Part shown: positions 5,492 to 8,389 of the stretch, piece after piece | Position numbering within the stretch: the first letter of the stretch is position 1 | Layout: each line of letters starts with the position of its first letter | Assembly: GCA_965237855.1 (NCBI GenBank) | Contig: CBDEGK010000007.1 | Location: 1-8,389 of the forward strand | Length of the DNA: 8,389 nt | From: CBDEGK01 sp965237855 | GTDB taxonomy: Bacteria; Pseudomonadota; Gammaproteobacteria; Pseudomonadales; Halieaceae | Reading direction: 5' to 3' | Made by a program: the position numbers and the translations under genes | The notes under the pieces: model-generated | Seen by the model: only the letters and a program-made list of their open reading frames with translations | Databases searched by the model: none | What the model was told of the DNA's origin: nothing

Positions 5492-6745
5492 ATGAGCAGC
5501 CATTTTAAAACAGTCATTTGTGGCGCCGGAATAGCCGGTGTTGCGGTGGCCTATTACCTGTCAAGACGTAAAGGCTGTGGCGACATTCTGCTGCTAGACA
5601 AGCTGCAGCCGCTCTCGTTGACCACCAGTAAGTCCGGCGAAAACTATCGCGACTACTGGCCCCAGCACTGCATGAGCAATTTCTCTAGCGACAGCCTCGA
5701 CCTGATGCAGGCGCTCGTGGATGAACACGGCGACGCCTTTGATATGCAGGCTTTCGGCTACCAGTTTGTTAGTCGGCTGCGGGGCAGTGATATTTTTCCC
5801 GGTACGGAGCAGCAACCGCAAGGCGTCGTCAGTTGTACCGACACCGATGAGATTCAGCGACGCTGGCCCCACCTTTCTGAGGAGATAGAACAACTCGTCG
5901 GCATTGACCGTGCCGGTGCGCTGGATGTGTATGCGCTGGGGTCGCTGCTATTGTCCCAGGCCCGCAGCGGGGGTGTGAGTTTTCAACAGGGCTCCATTGA
6001 GCGCCTGCAACGGTGTGCTGACGGTTTTGAGTTGCTGCTTGAGGGAGAACGAATATTCGCAGAGCAGCTGGTGTTGACCAGTGGACCCTTCGTGGGCGAG
6101 ATGGCCGCCCAGTTGGGTGTCGAATTGCCGCTGGATAACATCGCCCAGCGCAAGTTTGTTATCCCCGACCCTGCCGGCGTAATTCCGCGCAATATGCCCT
6201 TTACGATTTGCGCCGATCCACTTTACCTCGATTGGAGTGATGAGGAGCGGGCGGTGATTGGCGAGGACCCAGCTTACTCCTGGTTGCTGGAGGAATTTCC
6301 GCCGGGTCTGCACATCAAGCCCGAAGGGCGCGACCAGATAAAGTTAGGCTGGGCCTTTAATCGTTCGGCGGAAGCGCCGCGTTGGGATATTCCGACGGAC
6401 CATGATTTCCCCAACCTGGTGGTGCGCGGTGCCAGTCAATTTATTCCCGGACTGAGCATCTATGTCGACAAGCTGCCGACACCAGTCGTTCAGTACGCCG
6501 GCTATTACACCCGCACCCATGAGAACTGGCCGATGATTGGCCCGCTAGATAATAGTGGCTTGTTTGCGGTGGCAGCGCTGTCCGGCTATGGCACGATGAC
6601 CGCCTGCGCTGCCGGCGACCTCTGTGCACGTTATATAGCCGGTGAAAACCTGCCGACCTACGCAAAAAATTTCCACCCCAACCGCTATGCAAATGCCGCG
6701 GTAATGAACGAGATAAACAGCCTCAGGAGCGATGGCCAATTATGA
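5492..6745 (+). CDS. FAD-dependent oxidoreductase of the DAO (amino acid/amine oxidase) family
   Basis: This 417-residue flavoprotein should oxidise a C-N bond of an amino acid or amine, as do D-amino acid dehydrogenase, glycine oxidase and sarcosine oxidase. The N-terminal dinucleotide-binding fold is clear: TVICGAGIAGVAVAYYLSRR with G11, G13 and G16, followed by acidic D36 at the end of the second strand (ILLLDK). The C-terminal FAD-contact region GLFAVAALSGYGTMTACAAG corresponds to the family's G-x-SG-(H/Y)-G helix, and the end NFHPNRY resembles the usual xxxP-x-RF. The segment SKSGENYRDYWP (46-57) is in the position of the flavin-contacting loop. Length is normal. The start chosen is ATG 5492, with AGGCG 7 bases upstream; a TTG extension to 5450 adds only low-complexity residues. 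It overlaps the aminotransferase start by 4 bases, so the two form one translational unit. The substrate cannot be read from sequence. Confidence 0.85.
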   Translation: MSSHFKTVICGAGIAGVAVAYYLSRRKGCGDILLLDKLQPLSLTTSKSGENYRDYWPQHCMSNFSSDSLDLMQALVDEHGDAFDMQAFGYQFVSRLRGSDIFPGTEQQPQGVVSCTDTDEIQRRWPHLSEEIEQLVGIDRAGALDVYALGSLLLSQARSGGVSFQQGSIERLQRCADGFELLLEGERIFAEQLVLTSGPFVGEMAAQLGVELPLDNIAQRKFVIPDPAGVIPRNMPFTICADPLYLDWSDEERAVIGEDPAYSWLLEEFPPGLHIKPEGRDQIKLGWAFNRSAEAPRWDIPTDHDFPNLVVRGASQFIPGLSIYVDKLPTPVVQYAGYYTRTHENWPMIGPLDNSGLFAVAALSGYGTMTACAAGDLCARYIAGENLPTYAKNFHPNRYANAAVMNEINSLRSDGQL

Positions 6746-7998
6746 ACATGATGTCCTCAGTAACCCCCAGCGTCAGTGGGCTACGGCCTTCGGCGACACT
6801 CGCTATCAACGAAACCTGCCGCATGCTGGCGAGCCAGGGTCGTGAGATATTTCGACTGGGCTTGGGACAGTCACCGTTCCCGGTGCCGGCCCACGTGGTG
6901 GCGGAATTGCAGGCCCAGGCTCATCAGAAGGCTTATTTGCCCGCCCGCGGTTTACCCGAGTTGTGTGAGGCCGTGGTGGCGCACCTGGGTCGTACCGAGG
7001 GCGTTGAGCGATCATCGGAGCAAGTGTTGATCGGGCCGGGGACCAAGGAGTTGATGTTCCTGTTGCAGTTTGCCTACCAGGCGGAACTGATACTGCCTTC
7101 ACCCGGCTGGGTGTCTTACGAGCCGCAGGCGGCCATCGTTGGTCGTGATTATGCCTGGCTCGAGCCAGGCGGGGAGCACTGGGGTCTTAGTGCCGAAGCG
7201 CTGGATGCTCACTGCCGCGAGGGACGAGCCCGGTCCAGATTGTTGATTCTCAATTACCCCAATAATCCAACCGGTCACTGTTACAGCGAGGCCGAACTGC
7301 GCGATATTGCCGAAGTGTGCCGGTGCCACCAGCTAGTGGTGTTGTCTGATGAAATATACAGCGGTGTTCATTTTGCCGGTGAGCATATCTCGATTGCCCG
7401 CTTTTACCCCGAGGGCACCATTGTCAGCAATGGGCTCAGCAAGTGGAGTGGTGCTGGCGGTTGGCGCCTGGGTTGGTTCTCTTTTCCCGAGGAGATGGTG
7501 GGGCTGCACCGGGCCATGGAGGCGTTAATTACAGAAACCTTCACCTCGGTGAACAGCCCGGTGCAGTACGCGGCCATTGCGGCGCTGGCTGAAAATCGTG
7601 ATATGGATGTGTACTTGCAGCGCTCACGGTTAGTGCTGCGGGAATTGGCGGGCTTTTGCTGTGAGCAGCTGCGCGCGGTAAGCGCAGAGCTTGCTGAACC
7701 CAGCGGTGGATTCTATGTGTTCCCGCGCTTCCCGAGCTTGCAGGGTGTGGAAAGCAGCGCCGAGCTGTGTCGTGAGCTGTTACAAGAGACGGGCGTGGCC
7801 ATTTTACCCGGTAGTGATTTCGGGCGGCCCAGCAACGAGCGAACTGCGCGTTTGGCCTTTGTCGACTTTGACGGCGCAGCTGCCCTGGATGCTGTAACTG
7901 GAAATGTGCTGGATGAAGGCTTTCTCAGTCAATACTGCGCGCCCACGGTGACAGCGGTAGAGCGGCTGGCGCAGTGGATTGACGCGCGGCGGGCGTAG
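6742..7998 (+). CDS. Class I/II PLP-dependent aminotransferase
   Basis: This 418-residue fold-type I aminotransferase transfers an amino group between an amino acid and a 2-oxo acid. Family residues are all present: NYPNNPTG (171-178) with the cofactor-ring Asn, SDEIYSG (202-208) with D203 pairing the pyridine nitrogen and Y206 on the ring hydroxyl, and SNGLSKWSGAGGWRLGW (229-245) with the Schiff-base K234 and phosphate-binding R242. R370 in RTARLAF is the alpha-carboxylate arginine. The N-terminal substrate segment reads LGLGQSPFPVP (39-49) in place of the more usual GEPDFPTP, and AYLPARGLPELCEAV (64-78) replaces the common Y-xx-xxG-xxELR stretch, so the substrate may differ from aspartate or alanine. 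The start overlaps the preceding stop (ATGA); AGGAG at 6725-6729 supports it. ATGs at 6748 and 6751 are less well spaced. Co-expression with the flavoprotein suggests linked steps on one nitrogen compound. Confidence 0.9.
   Translation: MNMMSSVTPSVSGLRPSATLAINETCRMLASQGREIFRLGLGQSPFPVPAHVVAELQAQAHQKAYLPARGLPELCEAVVAHLGRTEGVERSSEQVLIGPGTKELMFLLQFAYQAELILPSPGWVSYEPQAAIVGRDYAWLEPGGEHWGLSAEALDAHCREGRARSRLLILNYPNNPTGHCYSEAELRDIAEVCRCHQLVVLSDEIYSGVHFAGEHISIARFYPEGTIVSNGLSKWSGAGGWRLGWFSFPEEMVGLHRAMEALITETFTSVNSPVQYAAIAALAENRDMDVYLQRSRLVLRELAGFCCEQLRAVSAELAEPSGGFYVFPRFPSLQGVESSAELCRELLQETGVAILPGSDFGRPSNERTARLAFVDFDGAAALDAVTGNVLDEGFLSQYCAPTVTAVERLAQWIDARRA
7153..7170. repeat. Perfect 18-base palindrome inside the aminotransferase gene
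   Basis: GCCTGGCTCGAGCCAGGC is identical to its own reverse complement. It lies in frame and codes for A-W-L-E-P-G, so the coding need may be all that holds it. As DNA it could be a binding site for a dimeric protein; as RNA it would form a tight stem. No second copy was noticed in the window. Confidence 0.5.
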
Positions 7999-8007
7999 AG
8001 GGCCACA

Positions 8008-8389
8008 TCAGGCCGAGGGATATTTCTCCGGACCTACCAGGGGCGGGTCCCGATTCTCCAGTATGGCTTGCATGCGCTGTGTTACCAGTTCGTGGGAGCC
8101 TTCGGGATGGGTGAGGATATAGAATTGCTGATCGCGAACAGCCTGGAACACCTGTTCCGCTACCGCGTCAGGTGCCATGGCAGTTTTGAAAAATGCAGCG
8201 GTCATCTCTGCGACGGCTTTTTCCTCGGCGATTTGCTGCTCGGTTTTTCCCGCTTCATCCGGTCGGTAGCGGGCGGCGTCAAAGATCTGCGTGTTGACGA
8301 AAGAAGGGCACAGCACGGATACACCGACGTTGGCCCCCGCATTTTTCAGGTCGCCCTGCAGCACTTCTGAGAGTGCCACAACCGCATGC
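8008..8389 (-). CDS. Short-chain dehydrogenase/reductase, C-terminal part (5' end outside window)
   Basis: The minus-strand frame is open from the window edge to a TGA at 8008-8010. Its first visible residues, HAVVALSEVLQGDL, follow directly on the catalytic YxxxSK of classical short-chain dehydrogenases (the usual text is SKHAVVALSE), so the active-site Tyr and Lys lie a few bases beyond the edge. The next motif, VGVSVLCPSFVNTQI, is the family's V-x-xx-PG-x-V-x-T element after strand 6, with the common PG replaced by PS. A long helical substrate lid (about 50 residues, rich in Glu, Ala and Lys) follows, and the protein ends in DPPLVGPEKYPSA. A GTG at 8377-8379 is in frame but is not the true start, because homology continues upstream of it. 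The gene converges on the aminotransferase with a 9-base gap, so it belongs to a different transcript. Substrate unknown; NAD(P)H-dependent alcohol/ketone chemistry is the family role. Confidence 0.85.
   Translation of the reverse strand, partial: HAVVALSEVLQGDLKNAGANVGVSVLCPSFVNTQIFDAARYRPDEAGKTEQQIAEEKAVAEMTAAFFKTAMAPDAVAEQVFQAVRDQQFYILTHPEGSHELVTQRMQAILENRDPPLVGPEKYPSA

Noticed and set aside
8068..8370. Plus-strand open frame opposite the short-chain dehydrogenase
   Set aside because: The minus-strand frame shows clear dehydrogenase motifs; the plus frame has none.

Overview
The window looks like chromosomal DNA of a heterotrophic, probably marine, gammaproteobacterium. Codon choice is moderately GC-rich, Shine-Dalgarno sites are clear, and two sigma70-type promoters can be read. 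The combination of an RCC-reductase-like protein, a DUF6940 protein and a methyltransferase/sulfotransferase fusion would fit a marine lineage such as Halieaceae/Cellvibrionales. That placement is an inference from gene style, not from a marker gene.

Left part (1-2250) is a patchwork. It opens with the 3' end of a tRNA-like gene that has a perfect T arm, a U73-type discriminator and CTA in place of CCA. Next comes an IS1595-family transposase on the minus strand with its own promoter; one zinc-ribbon cysteine is replaced by tyrosine. A two-gene cassette follows on the plus strand: a four-helix small membrane protein and, immediately after its stop, a 73-residue Cro/C1-type HTH regulator. Running into the end of that regulator from the other side is a red-chlorophyll-catabolite-reductase (RCCR)-like gene that appears to have lost its C-terminal third. 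The layout (tRNA tail, IS, regulator cassette, truncated gene) suggests a rearranged or inserted segment whose right border lies near 1775-1800.

Central part (2250-5400). The RCCR-like gene has a good minus-strand promoter. Divergent from it are two closely spaced plus-strand genes: a DUF6940 protein, and 26 bases later an 804-residue multidomain protein. That protein combines a short DUF4214-like segment, a SAM methyltransferase domain, a P-loop sulfotransferase-like domain and a C-terminal beta-rich, carbohydrate-binding-like domain. It is the most unusual object in the window and probably modifies a surface glycan or glycolipid.

Right part (5400-8389). A 104-base gap precedes a two-gene unit, an FAD-dependent DAO-family oxidoreductase and a class I/II PLP aminotransferase, overlapping by 4 bases (ATGA). 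Together they suggest oxidative and transaminating steps on an amine or amino acid, substrate unknown. Converging on them from the right edge is the C-terminal part of a short-chain dehydrogenase, cut by the window end just after its catalytic YxxxK.

No CRISPR array, phage gene, rRNA or complete defence system is visible. The candidate for something undescribed is the four-module fusion and its possible link to the DUF6940 protein.
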